Assembly (NCBI RefSeq): GCF_006715395.1
Contig: NZ_VFNC01000001.1
Span: 3,224,001 to 3,288,000, forward strand
Length of the DNA stretch: 64,000 nt
Source: Streptomyces sp. SLBN-31
GTDB lineage: Bacteria > Actinomycetota > Actinomycetes > Streptomycetales > Streptomycetaceae
Direction: 5' to 3'
Below the pieces are notes generated by a model, which saw only the letters and a list, made by a program, of their open reading frames with translations, searched no databases and had not been told where the DNA came from. Shown here piece after piece: positions 17,069-24,825 of this stretch. Within the stretch, counting starts at the first letter, position 1, and each line of letters starts with the position of its first letter. The position numbers and the translations under genes were made by a program.

Positions 17069-18742
17069 ATGTCCGAATCACCAGCGCGGGCGGCGCTCCC
17101 GTCACGCCCACGGCTCGACGCACCGGAACGGATGCACGGCCTCCTGAACGCGGTCATGAACCTCGGTCGCGGGCTGGAGCTGTCCCAGGTGCTGCGCGGC
17201 ATCGTGGAGGCCGCCGTCGAGCTCACCGACGCCGAGTACGGCGCCCTCGGTGTGATCGGCGAGGGACAGCGGCTGTCGCAGTTCCTGACGGTGGGCATCC
17301 CCGACGACGCGGCGGCCCTGATCGGCCGGCCCCCTCGCGGGCGCGGCATCCTCGGTGAACTGATTCGCCACCCGGTTCCGTTGCGCCTCACCGACCGGAC
17401 ACGGCACCCCGGCAGCCTCCGTCTCCCCGAGCACCATCCGCCGATGCGCGGCTTCCTCGGGGTGCCCATCCGCGTCCGCGACGAGGTGTTCGGCAACCTG
17501 TACCTGACCGAGAAGCGGGACGGCGCGGACTTCGACGCCGACGACGAGGCCCTGTTGACCACGCTGGCCAAGGCCGCCGGCGTGGCCATCGACAACGCCC
17601 GCAGATACCACGACAGCCGCCGCCGGGAGCAGTGGCTGGAGGCGCTCGGCGAGATCGGCCGCAGTCTGCTCGCCGGCACCGAGACGCGCGCGGTGCTGGG
17701 CCTGATCGCCCGGCGGGCGAGCGAGCTGGCCGACGCCGACCAGGCCGTCGTCCTGCTCCCGTCCGGCCCCCACGGCGACCGGCTCATCGTCGAGACCGCG
17801 CACGGGCCCGACGCCGAGCACCTGACGGGTCTGTCCTTCCCGGCCCACGGCTCCCTCGCCGGGCAGGCGGCGCGCACCGGCAGCGCCGTGGCCACCACGG
17901 ACGCCGGGAGCGACCCCCGGGTGCGCCCGTTCGGCGCCGGGGACGGCACGGCCCCGTACGGGCCCGTCGTCGCGGTCCCGCTGCCGCTCGACGCCGCGTC
18001 CTGCGGTGCGCTGCGGCTGAGCCGGCACAGCGGGCGAGCGGCCTTCGACGACACCGAGGTGCTTCTCGTCTCCCGTTTCGCCGACCAGGCAGCCCTCGCC
18101 CTCGAACTCGCCCGGCGCCGCGCGGAGTCCGGGGAACTGGCCGTCCTGCGCGAACGCGACCGGATCGCCCGCGACCTGCACGACCTCGCCGTCCAGCGGC
18201 TCTTCGCCACCGGCATGACCCTGCGGAGCACCACTCGCAATCTGGGCGGCGCGGACGCCGTCGAACGCGTCGGACGGGCGGTGCGGGACCTGGACACCAC
18301 CGTCGAGATCATCCGTACGGCCATCTTCGAACTGCGGTCCGCCGGTGACGACCGGGGCGGAGCGGGACTGCGCCGTCGTATGCCCGAGACCGTCCGGCTC
18401 GCCGCCCGGTCCCTCGGGTTCGGCCCGGCACTGCGGATCGAGGGGCCGGTGGACTCCACGGTTCCAGTCGAGGTGGCCGAGCAGGTGCTCGCCGTGACCG
18501 GCGAGGCGCTCGACGGCATCGCCCGGCACACCGGCGCCACCCGGGCGGACGTGTTCCTGGCCGTGCCGATGACCGGGGACCGCCTGACCCTCACGGTGAC
18601 GGACGACGGCACGGCCCCGCACGGGGACAAGGGGCCCGGCCTGCGCTCGCACGCCGAGCGGTACGGCGGGACGCTGACCGTCGAGCCCACCGCCGACGGC
18701 GGCACCCGAATATCGTGGCGGATACAGCTGCCCGCCGACTGA
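17069..18742 (+). CDS. GAF-GAF sensor histidine kinase, DevS/DosS (OsdK)-like
   Basis: 557 residues if read from ATG 17069 (AGGAACGG upstream); a GTG at 17024 would add 15. Two GAF domains (about 35-190 and 205-350) are followed by HisKA_3 with the phosphoacceptor at His371 in [17 protein letters not shown], typical of the DevS/DosT group, and a short HATPase domain ([20 protein letters not shown]). In mycobacteria such GAF pairs sense O2, NO or redox through haem; in Streptomyces the OsdK/OsdR pair is the counterpart. The cognate NarL-type regulator is convergent, 12 bases beyond the stop. Whether haem is bound cannot be seen. Confidence 0.88.
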   Translation: MSESPARAALPSRPRLDAPERMHGLLNAVMNLGRGLELSQVLRGIVEAAVELTDAEYGALGVIGEGQRLSQFLTVGIPDDAAALIGRPPRGRGILGELIRHPVPLRLTDRTRHPGSLRLPEHHPPMRGFLGVPIRVRDEVFGNLYLTEKRDGADFDADDEALLTTLAKAAGVAIDNARRYHDSRRREQWLEALGEIGRSLLAGTETRAVLGLIARRASELADADQAVVLLPSGPHGDRLIVETAHGPDAEHLTGLSFPAHGSLAGQAARTGSAVATTDAGSDPRVRPFGAGDGTAPYGPVVAVPLPLDAASCGALRLSRHSGRAAFDDTEVLLVSRFADQAALALELARRRAESGELAVLRERDRIARDLHDLAVQRLFATGMTLRSTTRNLGGADAVERVGRAVRDLDTTVEIIRTAIFELRSAGDDRGGAGLRRRMPETVRLAARSLGFGPALRIEGPVDSTVPVEVAEQVLAVTGEALDGIARHTGATRADVFLAVPMTGDRLTLTVTDDGTAPHGDKGPGLRSHAERYGGTLTVEPTADGGTRISWRIQLPAD

Positions 18743-18754
18743 AACGGCCGCCGG

Positions 18755-19471
18755 CTACCGGAGAGGCCCTTGCCGCTCGCGCAGCCGGCCGGCCAGCAGT
18801 GCCGCCTGGACCCGGCGGTCCACGCCCAGTTTGGCCAGGATGGACGAGACCCGGTTCTTGATGGTCTTCTCGGCGAGGAACAGCCGCTCGGCGATCTGAC
18901 GGTTCGTCAGTCCCTCGCCGATCAGGTCCAGGATCTCCAGCTCCCGCGGTGACAGCCGCTCCAGCTCGGGCGACACGGCCGGCTCGGGCGCGGGCAGCGG
19001 GGCCCGCAGCCTCGCCATCACCCGTGCGGTCGCCCTCGGGTCCAGCAGGGACTGCCCGCCCGCCACCTTGCGCACGGCTTCCACCAGGTCGGAGCCGTCG
19101 ATCCGCTTGAGCACATACCCGGCCGCGCCCGCCATGATCGCGTCGAACAGGGCCTCGTCGTCGTCGAACGACGTCAGCATCAGACAGGCCAACTCCGGCA
19201 ATCCGGCCCGTAGTTCGCGGCACACCTCGACCCCCGCACGGTCGCCGCTGCCGTCGTCGCCCAGCCGTACGTCCAGCACGGCCACCTGCGGGCGGACGGC
19301 GGGCACCCGGGCGAGCGCCTCCTGTGCGGTCGCCGCCTCCCCGGCCACGGTGATGTCCGGTTCGGCCTCCAGCAGGTCACGCACCCCCCGGCGCACCACC
19401 TCGTGGTCGTCGAGGATGAACACCCGCAGCGGTGCGGCGGGTCCGGGGGAGGGGACGGAGTCGGTGCGCAT
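18755..19471 (-). CDS. NarL/LuxR response regulator, DevR/DosR (OsdR)-like
   Basis: About 238 residues from ATG 19471 (GGAAG upstream; ATG 19483 lacks a site). The receiver domain shows the acidic pair LDDHEVVRRGVRDLL, the phosphoacceptor in QVAVLDVRLGDDG, Thr in CLMLTSFDDD and Lys in AAGYVLKRIDG. The C-terminal LuxR HTH reads LSPRELEILDLIGEGLTNRQ and EKTIKNRVSSILAKLGVDRR, very close to DosR. It is the last gene of a leftward set after the SLOG-like and VKOR genes, and faces the DevS-like kinase. It would activate hypoxia or redox-stress genes through boxes such as that at 16933-16946. Confidence 0.9.
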   Translation of the reverse strand: MRTDSVPSPGPAAPLRVFILDDHEVVRRGVRDLLEAEPDITVAGEAATAQEALARVPAVRPQVAVLDVRLGDDGSGDRAGVEVCRELRAGLPELACLMLTSFDDDEALFDAIMAGAAGYVLKRIDGSDLVEAVRKVAGGQSLLDPRATARVMARLRAPLPAPEPAVSPELERLSPRELEILDLIGEGLTNRQIAERLFLAEKTIKNRVSSILAKLGVDRRVQAALLAGRLRERQGPLR

Positions 19472-19519
19472 GGGAACTTCCATGGAGGGTCGGACGACGA
19501 GGTGGGCGGTCGGACGGGG

Positions 19520-20173
19520 TCAGAGGAGGGTCTGCCAGTAGTCCCACCAGCGGGTGGCGATCAGCATCACGATGCTCAGACACCAGGTGAGCGGTACCAC
19601 CCAGTGGAACTCCAGCACCCCCGCGACCACCGCGCGCGGAGCGTTGAGGATGCCGTGCCGCAGGTTGTGCGCCGTCGTGTACCAGAACATCGCGATGGTG
19701 GCCGCCCAGGCCAGGCAGCACCACAGACACAGCGCACCGATCTCGTACAGCGCCTGCGTCATCAGCCACATGCAGAACGCCGCGCCGAGCAGTGTGCCGG
19801 CGTTGAGCCCGAGCCAGAACCAGCGGGGGAAACAGGCACCGGAGAGCAGCGCGACGCCGACGGTGACGACCACCGGGTAGGCGAGCAGCCCGAGCACCGG
19901 GTTGGGGAAGCCGAACACCGACGCCTGGGCGCTCTTCATGACGCTGCCGCACGACAGGACCGGGCTGAGATTGCACGAGGGGGAGAACAGCGGGTCCTGC
20001 AGGAGCCGGATCTTGTCGACCGTGATCACGAAAGAGGCGAGGGCGCCGAGCGCGCCGGAGACGATCAGCAGCCAGGCGAAGGCACGCGAGGCACTGCTCG
20101 CGCCCCGCGGGGCGATCCGCCGCGCCCCTTCCGGTGCCCGTCGTGCGGGGGTGGCGGTGGTCGTGCCGCTCAT
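19520..20173 (-). CDS. Vitamin K epoxide reductase (VKOR) family membrane protein
   Basis: 217 residues with four or five membrane helices (RAFAWLLIVSGALGALASFV, LGLLAYPVVVTVGVALLSG, WLGLNAGTLLGAAFCMWLM, LTWCLSIVMLIATRWWDYW). The VKOR signature is present: a periplasmic cysteine pair (SPSCNLSPVLSCGSVMKS) and the quinone-proximal CxxC in IGALCLWCCLAWAATI. Bacterial VKORs reoxidise DsbA-like thiol oxidases by passing electrons to menaquinone. No thioredoxin domain is fused. The ATG overlaps the stop of the SLOG-like gene (ATGA), and the DevR-like regulator follows 48 bases later, which ties disulfide formation to a redox-sensing operon. Confidence 0.9.
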   Translation of the reverse strand: MSGTTTATPARRAPEGARRIAPRGASSASRAFAWLLIVSGALGALASFVITVDKIRLLQDPLFSPSCNLSPVLSCGSVMKSAQASVFGFPNPVLGLLAYPVVVTVGVALLSGACFPRWFWLGLNAGTLLGAAFCMWLMTQALYEIGALCLWCCLAWAATIAMFWYTTAHNLRHGILNAPRAVVAGVLEFHWVVPLTWCLSIVMLIATRWWDYWQTLL

Positions 20174-20754
20174 CGAAGGTGTTCCGCCTTGCCGGTGGTC
20201 ATGAGGGGCGCCGGGCCCGCGACGGTGTGGGCGATCGCGTGCGGGCGGCGACCGGCGGGACTCGCCGGCACGCCGGGAGTCGTCCCACGGGCCGCCTTGT
20301 CGGGCCAGACGACCTCGACCTCGATGCCGTGGGCGCGGGCGTACGCCACCAGGTGGGCCGTGGCGTCACGGCCGTTGGAGGGCGAGCCGTCCCAGACGGC
20401 GAACAGGTGCCGGCACTCCGCGATCATCCGCTCGTCGGCCGCGACACACGCGTCCCGGTCCGCCGGGTCGTAGGGCAGCAGCCGTACCTGACGGGCGAGG
20501 AGCAGCAACTCGCCCGTCGCCATCCGATCCCGTTCGGGCAGCAGCGCCGGCACGAGCCCCTGGGTGGGAGTCAGGACGATCAGGTCACGTCCCGCCGCCC
20601 GCGCGGCCCGGCCGAACGCCACCGGCACACCGGCCCCCGCCCGCACCAGCCCCGGTGTGTCACCGGGCAGGCGGGCCAGGGCCGCCCGCAGCTCGTGCTC
20701 CACCAGGTCCAGCGTGTCCCCGGTCAGATCGGTGTGCCCCACCGCCGCGATCAT
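20170..20754 (-). CDS. Hypothetical protein with possible SLOG/Rossmann-like fold
   Basis: 194 residues from ATG 20754. The N-terminus (MIAAVGHTDLTGDTLDLVEH) and middle (DLIVLTPTQGLVPALLPERD, then HLFAVWDGSPSNGRDATAHL) resemble SLOG/LOG-type nucleotide-binding proteins, where Gly-rich turns bind a nucleotide or its derivative. The Pro/Arg-rich C-terminus looks unstructured. It is the first gene of the leftward SLOG-VKOR-DevR set and is coupled to VKOR by a four-base overlap. It may sense or process a nucleotide under redox stress; that is inference from fold and context only. Confidence 0.65.
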   Translation of the reverse strand: MIAAVGHTDLTGDTLDLVEHELRAALARLPGDTPGLVRAGAGVPVAFGRAARAAGRDLIVLTPTQGLVPALLPERDRMATGELLLLARQVRLLPYDPADRDACVAADERMIAECRHLFAVWDGSPSNGRDATAHLVAYARAHGIEVEVVWPDKAARGTTPGVPASPAGRRPHAIAHTVAGPAPLMTTGKAEHLR

Positions 20755-20903
20755 TCCGCCAGCCTCCGCCCTACGACGCTCACGTTTCCCAGTGCCCTCG
20801 GGCCCAGCTCGCCACCGCCCCGGGCAAGGACCGCCGGGCCCTGCTCACAAGCCCATGGACAGGCCCGCGGGCTCAGTGAAGCCAGTGCGCCGAAGGCCGA
20901 CAA

Positions 20904-20917
20904 GGGCCGAAGGTCCT
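20904..20917. promoter_or_regulatory. Weak DevR/OsdR-like box
   Basis: GGGCCGAAGGTCCT keeps 10 of 14 positions of the DosR core and has the GGGCCG half-site style reported for streptomycete sites. It lies about 150 bases upstream of the SLOG-VKOR-DevR set. Weak on its own; noted because of its location. Confidence 0.25.
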
Positions 20918-20953
20918 CGCCACGGACCTCTGCGACGCGCCGGCCGCGCGGGC

Positions 20954-21778
20954 TCACGCCCAGGGCGAGGCGATGTCGAAGGTGGTGGCGACGCGCTTGA
21001 TCTCGTCCGAGGTCAGGCCCTCGGCCCGCCGCCCGGCGACCATGTCCATGTACTCGTAGCGCGCGCCGGTCTCGGCGTACTCGATCCGGTCGACGGCGTG
21101 GGTGACCGACACGTCCGAGCGGGCCATCACCCCGTGCTTGCTCCACAGCACGACCTGCGCGTTCCGCAGCCCCTCGACGTTGGCCGCCATAAGCTCCGCC
21201 GAGCCGGGGACCATGAAGTCGAGCACGACGACCCCCTCCGGCAGGCTGACGACCGCTTCCGGCTCCCAGCGCAGAATGCGGGAGTTGAGGGCCGCCGTAC
21301 CGCGGTAGGCGGGGACGTGACTGAGGTAGGTCAGGTGCGGGGGCTGGGCATGGACCGCCGCGTGGAAGGCCAGGCCGCGCCGCGCCACCTGGTCCTGGTG
21401 GACCCCCAGATGGGAGTTGAACTCGCTGGTCAGGCGGGCGAACCGGCGACGCGGCGAGGTGTGCAGGGTGGCCGTCCGCCCGTCCCGGAGGATGCGTACG
21501 GCGCCGATGCCGGCCAGCGGGTCCGCGGCGAGCTGGCGCAGCCGACGGCCGGAGCCGGTCACCAGAACGGTCCGGCCCGCCAGCGCCGGAGCGGGCAGGG
21601 GGAGCACGATCTCCTCGCTGCGGGGGAAGTGGTCGCCCAGTTCGAGGTCCCGGCCGACGTACACCGAGAGGTTGCCGGCGGCCGCCTCGCTCGCGCCGAT
21701 GTCGCTGATCCGGCTGCCGGCCGCGCCCATGTCGGCGAGCAGGTCGTCGAGGTTCGGGAAGGATGTCGTCGTCGGCAT
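20954..21778 (-). CDS. Class II aldolase family protein, rhamnulose-1-phosphate aldolase-like
   Basis: 274 residues from ATG 21778. The class II aldolase/adducin pattern is visible: AAGNLSVYVGRDLELGDHFP, phosphate-binding VLVTGSGRRLR, FNSHLGVHQDQVARRG, HAAVHAQPPHLTYLSHV, and EGVVVLDFMVPGSAELMAAN followed by VVLWSKHGVMARSDVS with the metal-binding His. This order fits rhamnulose-1-phosphate aldolase, which cleaves the sugar phosphate to dihydroxyacetone phosphate and lactaldehyde. No rhamnose isomerase or kinase gene is near, so the substrate is uncertain. A perfect LacI-type palindrome lies just upstream of the start. Confidence 0.8.
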   Translation of the reverse strand: MPTTTSFPNLDDLLADMGAAGSRISDIGASEAAAGNLSVYVGRDLELGDHFPRSEEIVLPLPAPALAGRTVLVTGSGRRLRQLAADPLAGIGAVRILRDGRTATLHTSPRRRFARLTSEFNSHLGVHQDQVARRGLAFHAAVHAQPPHLTYLSHVPAYRGTAALNSRILRWEPEAVVSLPEGVVVLDFMVPGSAELMAANVEGLRNAQVVLWSKHGVMARSDVSVTHAVDRIEYAETGARYEYMDMVAGRRAEGLTSDEIKRVATTFDIASPWA

Positions 21779-21794
21779 GGCTCGGAGCCCCCTT

Positions 21795-21806
21795 TGAAAC
21801 GTTTCA
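21795..21806. promoter_or_regulatory. LacI-family operator palindrome upstream of the aldolase
   Basis: TGAAACGTTTCA is a perfect 12-bp palindrome with the central CG typical of LacI-family operators. It begins 17 bases upstream of the aldolase ATG, so a bound repressor would block early transcription. No LacI gene is in this window; a rhamnose-responsive regulator encoded elsewhere is the likeliest partner. Confidence 0.65.
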
Positions 21807-22015
21807 CTATTGCTCCCACGCTATGCGGGTTCCGCGGGCCCGGACAGTGCCGAACGACCCCCTCCGGGGGTTCGAGGGGTGAACCATCAGCGGGTTTCAA
21901 CCGGCCCCGTTCACAAACGAATTGGCTGTCCCGTTTCCTGTGTGAACATGCGTGCGACCTCTCCCCTGCGGTGTAGCTTCTACCCGTCAGTAGAGGCCTG
22001 ATCAAGGGTGGTTCT

Positions 22016-23113
22016 GTGGCTGCCTCTCCGCACATAGAGAAATTCGCCGCTCACCTTCGCATGCTGAAGGACCGCAGTGGCCGGGGTTACGACCGCCTCG
22101 GCAAGGAGGCGGGCGTCAGCGGCTCCAGTCTGCACCGGTACTGCTCAGGCCTCGGCGTCCCGGCGGACTACCGGGTGGTGCACGCCTTCGCCAGGGTGTG
22201 CGGCGCCAGTGCGGAGGAACTGCGCGAACTGCACCGGCTGTGGGCCTTGGCGGACAGCGAGCGGGACGCACCGGCAGCAGCGGCCGTGTCGACCACCGAG
22301 GAGAGCCGGGAACCGCTGTCCGGCGCAGGCTACGCACCCGCCTCACCCGCCGAGGCGGCGCAGACGGCTCCCGTGCCGGAGGAGGACGTCACCCCGCCGC
22401 AGGTCACCGTCGGCCAGGACGGGGCGCCGCGCAAGTACCGGCTGCCCGACAAGCTCTCCTCCCGCTGGGCGGTCCTGGCCGCCGTGCTCGCGGTGATGCT
22501 GGTGGCCGGCTTCGTATGGCTGCCTTCAGGCCGTACCGCCGGTGACTCCCGGGCCGCGGGCGACAAGGTGCTGGACTCCTCGGCGTGCGGGACGGTCAGC
22601 ATGGGGGAGCACGACGAGTGCGTGCGTGAGGTGCAGCGCCTGCTGGTGCGCGCCGAGGGCAGACTCGCCGTCGACGGGGACTTCGGTCCGGAGACCCTGC
22701 GCAGAGTGACCGCGTTCCAGGTGCTGGCGGGGGTGACGGCCAGGGGCGTGGTCGACGAGGACACCAAGAAGGCGCTGTACGCGCGCAAGGTGAGCATGGC
22801 GACCTGGTCGACGGCCAGGGTGGCGCAGCGGATCCGTGAGGTGTTCGTCGAAGACCCGGACACCGCCGTGGCCATCGCCCGCTGCGCGTCCTTCCTCGAC
22901 CCGCTGTACGTGCTGCCCAACACCAACGGCAGCCGCAACTGGGGGGTGTTCCAGATCTCCGACACCCGCCTGCGCGACCTCGACGGCACACCGCTGAGGG
23001 CGTTCGACCCGGACTGGAACATCAGGGCGGCCCACCGGCTGTGGGCCGTTCGGCACGACTTCCACGACTGGCCGTCCTGCCAGGCGGCGTTGAAGAACAC
23101 GCCGAAGAGCTGA
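22016..23113 (+). CDS. Membrane-spanning HTH protein with external peptidoglycan-binding and pseudo-lysozyme domains
   Basis: 365 residues, GTG 22016 (CAAGGGTGG upstream). An N-terminal XRE-type HTH (about 8-75: LKDRSGRGYDRLGKEAGVSG) is followed by an acidic/Pro linker, one membrane helix (151-170, WAVLAAVLAVMLVAGFVWLP), a PG_binding_1 domain (about 190-258, LAVDGDFGPETLRRVTAF) and a lysozyme-like domain (about 270-365, SRNWGVFQIS). Where lysozyme-like transglycosylases have a catalytic Glu after the conserved Cys, this one reads ARCASFLDP with Ala291, so it is probably inactive. The layout suggests a DNA-binding head tethered to a wall-sensing tail. It faces the wall-enzyme operon across a shared terminator. 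Confidence 0.85.
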   Translation: MAASPHIEKFAAHLRMLKDRSGRGYDRLGKEAGVSGSSLHRYCSGLGVPADYRVVHAFARVCGASAEELRELHRLWALADSERDAPAAAAVSTTEESREPLSGAGYAPASPAEAAQTAPVPEEDVTPPQVTVGQDGAPRKYRLPDKLSSRWAVLAAVLAVMLVAGFVWLPSGRTAGDSRAAGDKVLDSSACGTVSMGEHDECVREVQRLLVRAEGRLAVDGDFGPETLRRVTAFQVLAGVTARGVVDEDTKKALYARKVSMATWSTARVAQRIREVFVEDPDTAVAIARCASFLDPLYVLPNTNGSRNWGVFQISDTRLRDLDGTPLRAFDPDWNIRAAHRLWAVRHDFHDWPSCQAALKNTPKS

Positions 23114-23116
23114 GGC

Positions 23117-23158
23117 CCGGTGCCTCGGATACTCACCCGCGGTACCCGAGGACACCGG
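23117..23158. terminator. Stem-loop between convergent genes
   Basis: CCGGTGCCTCGG (23117-23128) pairs with CCGAGGACACCGG (23146-23158) with one bulged base. It separates the HTH/pseudo-lysozyme gene from the end of the wall-enzyme operon and probably terminates both. Confidence 0.6.
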
Positions 23159-23176
23159 ACCGTCGCCGGGCCGGCG

Positions 23177-23926
23177 TCAGACCGTGCCGTTCTCCCACCA
23201 CCAGTCACGGCCCAGGTCGGCCCTGCTGTCGACGTGCTGGTGGTCGGTGTTGTACGTCTCCAGTCCGGAGAACCCGCAGGTCTCCGCCTTCTGGTAGACG
23301 GTCTTGTTGGACACGCCGGACACGTCGAGGTCGGCCGCCGTGCCGTACAGGTGCATGCTGTCGCTGGCGCCGCCGATCTCGGCGTTGTGCGCGATGCTGC
23401 GGAAGCCGGAGTTGACGGTGATCGGCTTGTCGCCCAGCTTCTTGCGCAGCGCCTCCAGCTTGTACATGCAGCGGCGCACGTTCTCCTTGACCTGCGAGGC
23501 GCTCAGCTTGCCGCCGTTGAAGGTGCCGTCCGTCTGGTTCACGAACTCGCTCCAGTTGAAGTGGAGCGTGGAACCGTCGGACTGCTCCAGGGAGTTGAGC
23601 TTGGCCTGGGTGTTGGGGCCGGCGCTGCCGTCGACGGAGAGACCGTACGCCGCCTGGAACCGGCGTACGGCCGCCGCCGTGCCGGGGCCGAAGTCCCCGT
23701 CGATGCCGACCCGGCTGTGACTGGCGCTGTCCGCGGCCCAGCCCGCGACACGGATCTGCAACTCGGTGACGTCGGCGCCGCTGTCGCCCTGATTCAGGGT
23801 GCGCGACCACCCGTAGGCCTGCGCGGTGCCGGAGAACAGCAGCTGGCCGAACGCGGCACCGGCGCCTACGGCCAGGGTGCCACGCAGCATGGCACGGCGG
23901 TCGATGGGTCGGGAGAAGGAGGTCAT
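23177..23926 (-). CDS. Tat-secreted PG-binding D,D-peptidase (M15_3 family)
   Basis: 249 residues from ATG 23926 (GAAAGGACG upstream). A Tat signal (IDRRAMLRGTLAVGAGAAFG, ending AQA) is followed by PG_binding_1 (about 45-110, VGIDGDFGPGTAAAVRRFQ) and an M15 peptidase domain with zinc ligands in MHLYGTAADLDVSG and TDHQHVDSRADLG. Members cleave D-Ala-D-Ala or related peptide bonds in peptidoglycan stems. It is the last gene of a four-gene leftward operon with two small secreted proteins and a GH25 muramidase; gaps are 25-35 bases. It could remodel the cell's own wall or attack neighbours. Confidence 0.9.
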   Translation of the reverse strand: MTSFSRPIDRRAMLRGTLAVGAGAAFGQLLFSGTAQAYGWSRTLNQGDSGADVTELQIRVAGWAADSASHSRVGIDGDFGPGTAAAVRRFQAAYGLSVDGSAGPNTQAKLNSLEQSDGSTLHFNWSEFVNQTDGTFNGGKLSASQVKENVRRCMYKLEALRKKLGDKPITVNSGFRSIAHNAEIGGASDSMHLYGTAADLDVSGVSNKTVYQKAETCGFSGLETYNTDHQHVDSRADLGRDWWWENGTV

Positions 23927-23961
23927 GGTCGTCCTTTCGGTGAACGGCGGTGCGGGGAAGG

Positions 23962-24378
23962 TCAGTAGGCGATCTGGAAGGTGACGTTCTGGGCGTCGGT
24001 GTCGTAGGCGTGGATGCGCAGGACGAAGTGGGTGCCGTCCTTGACGTCGGTGGCGACGGTGCCCCACTCGGTGCCGTGCGTGGTGTACGCGTCGTCGTTG
24101 TTGCACTTGGTGGTGTGGTCGACGAAGACCACACAGGCGTCCAGGAACACGCCGGGTTCGTCCGTGATGAGCCTGAGGTTGATGTCGTTGCACCGCGAGG
24201 ACGTGGTGTAGGTGCCGTACTCCTTGGCGGCGGCCTGGTAGTGGTACGTCAGGGTCTTGGCGCCGCCGTAGCAGCTGGTGGCGGCGGCCGAGGTGTGCGC
24301 CGAGGCGGGTGCGACGCCCGCTCCCAGCAGTGCGGCCGCGGTGAGCAGGGCCGAGGCGAACGCTCTTGTACGGGTCAT
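23962..24378 (-). CDS. Small secreted Cys-rich protein (paralogue B)
   Basis: 138 residues from ATG 24378. A Sec signal peptide (RAFASALLTAAALLGAGVAP, ending ASA) leaves a mature protein of about 110 residues with four cysteines: SCYGGAKTL, SSRCNDINLRL, FLDACVVFVD and TKCNNDD. It shares the frame CYGGA, TTS-RC-DIN, ACV-F, TC, then W-T-ATDV with the next gene, so the two are tandem paralogues. I do not recognise the domain. Its place between a muramidase and a D,D-peptidase suggests a wall-directed role such as binding, inhibition or protection. Confidence 0.8.
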   Translation of the reverse strand: MTRTRAFASALLTAAALLGAGVAPASAHTSAAATSCYGGAKTLTYHYQAAAKEYGTYTTSSRCNDINLRLITDEPGVFLDACVVFVDHTTKCNNDDAYTTHGTEWGTVATDVKDGTHFVLRIHAYDTDAQNVTFQIAY

Positions 24379-24403
24379 GTCGGTCTCCGTCGGGGGAGGA
24401 GGG

Positions 24404-24799
24404 TCAGAAGGCGATCTGCATGACGGCGTCGTCGCCCTCCAGGGGCACGCCGGCGGGCACCGTGAACTTGCTGTCGTTCAGGACGTCGGTGGCGATGGTC
24501 GTCCAGCCGCGTCCCACCCTGGTCCAGTGGTTGCAGGTGCCGTACTTCGCGAACTTCACGCAGGCGTTGACGTAGTCGGCGGTGCCGCCGATGACACGCA
24601 TGTTGATGTCGGTGCAGCGGCTCGTGGTCCAGTAGGGGCCGAACTCGACGGCGTCCCCGTAGCGCACGGTGACCGCCCCGCCGTAGCAGGTGGTCGCCGC
24701 GGTGGCCGGGGCGGCCGAGGCGGAGCCGGTCGCCGGGGCGGTGAAGCCGAGGCAGAGGAGCAGTGCGACGGGAAGCGCGCGGGTGAACCGGGTGGTCAT
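24404..24799 (-). CDS. Small secreted Cys-rich protein (paralogue A)
   Basis: 131 residues from ATG 24799 (CAGGAGAACC upstream). A Sec signal peptide (ALPVALLLCLGFTAPATGSA) leaves about 100 residues with four conserved cysteines (TCYGGAVTV, TSRCTDINMRV, NACVKFAKYG, TCNHWTRV) and the closing pattern GWTTIATDVLNDSKF. It is paralogous to the downstream gene. The signal, disulfide-type cysteine spacing and operon position all indicate an exported protein working at the cell wall. No function can be given from sequence alone. Confidence 0.8.
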   Translation of the reverse strand: MTTRFTRALPVALLLCLGFTAPATGSASAAPATAATTCYGGAVTVRYGDAVEFGPYWTTSRCTDINMRVIGGTADYVNACVKFAKYGTCNHWTRVGRGWTTIATDVLNDSKFTVPAGVPLEGDDAVMQIAF

Positions 24800-24825
24800 G
24801 CGGGTTCTCCTGTGGTCGGGCCGGG

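Noticed and set aside
15070-18705. 1,211-codon open frame on the minus strand
   Set aside because: Lies in a shifted frame across ctaD and antisense to the DevS-like kinase; no domain, and both true genes have catalytic motifs.
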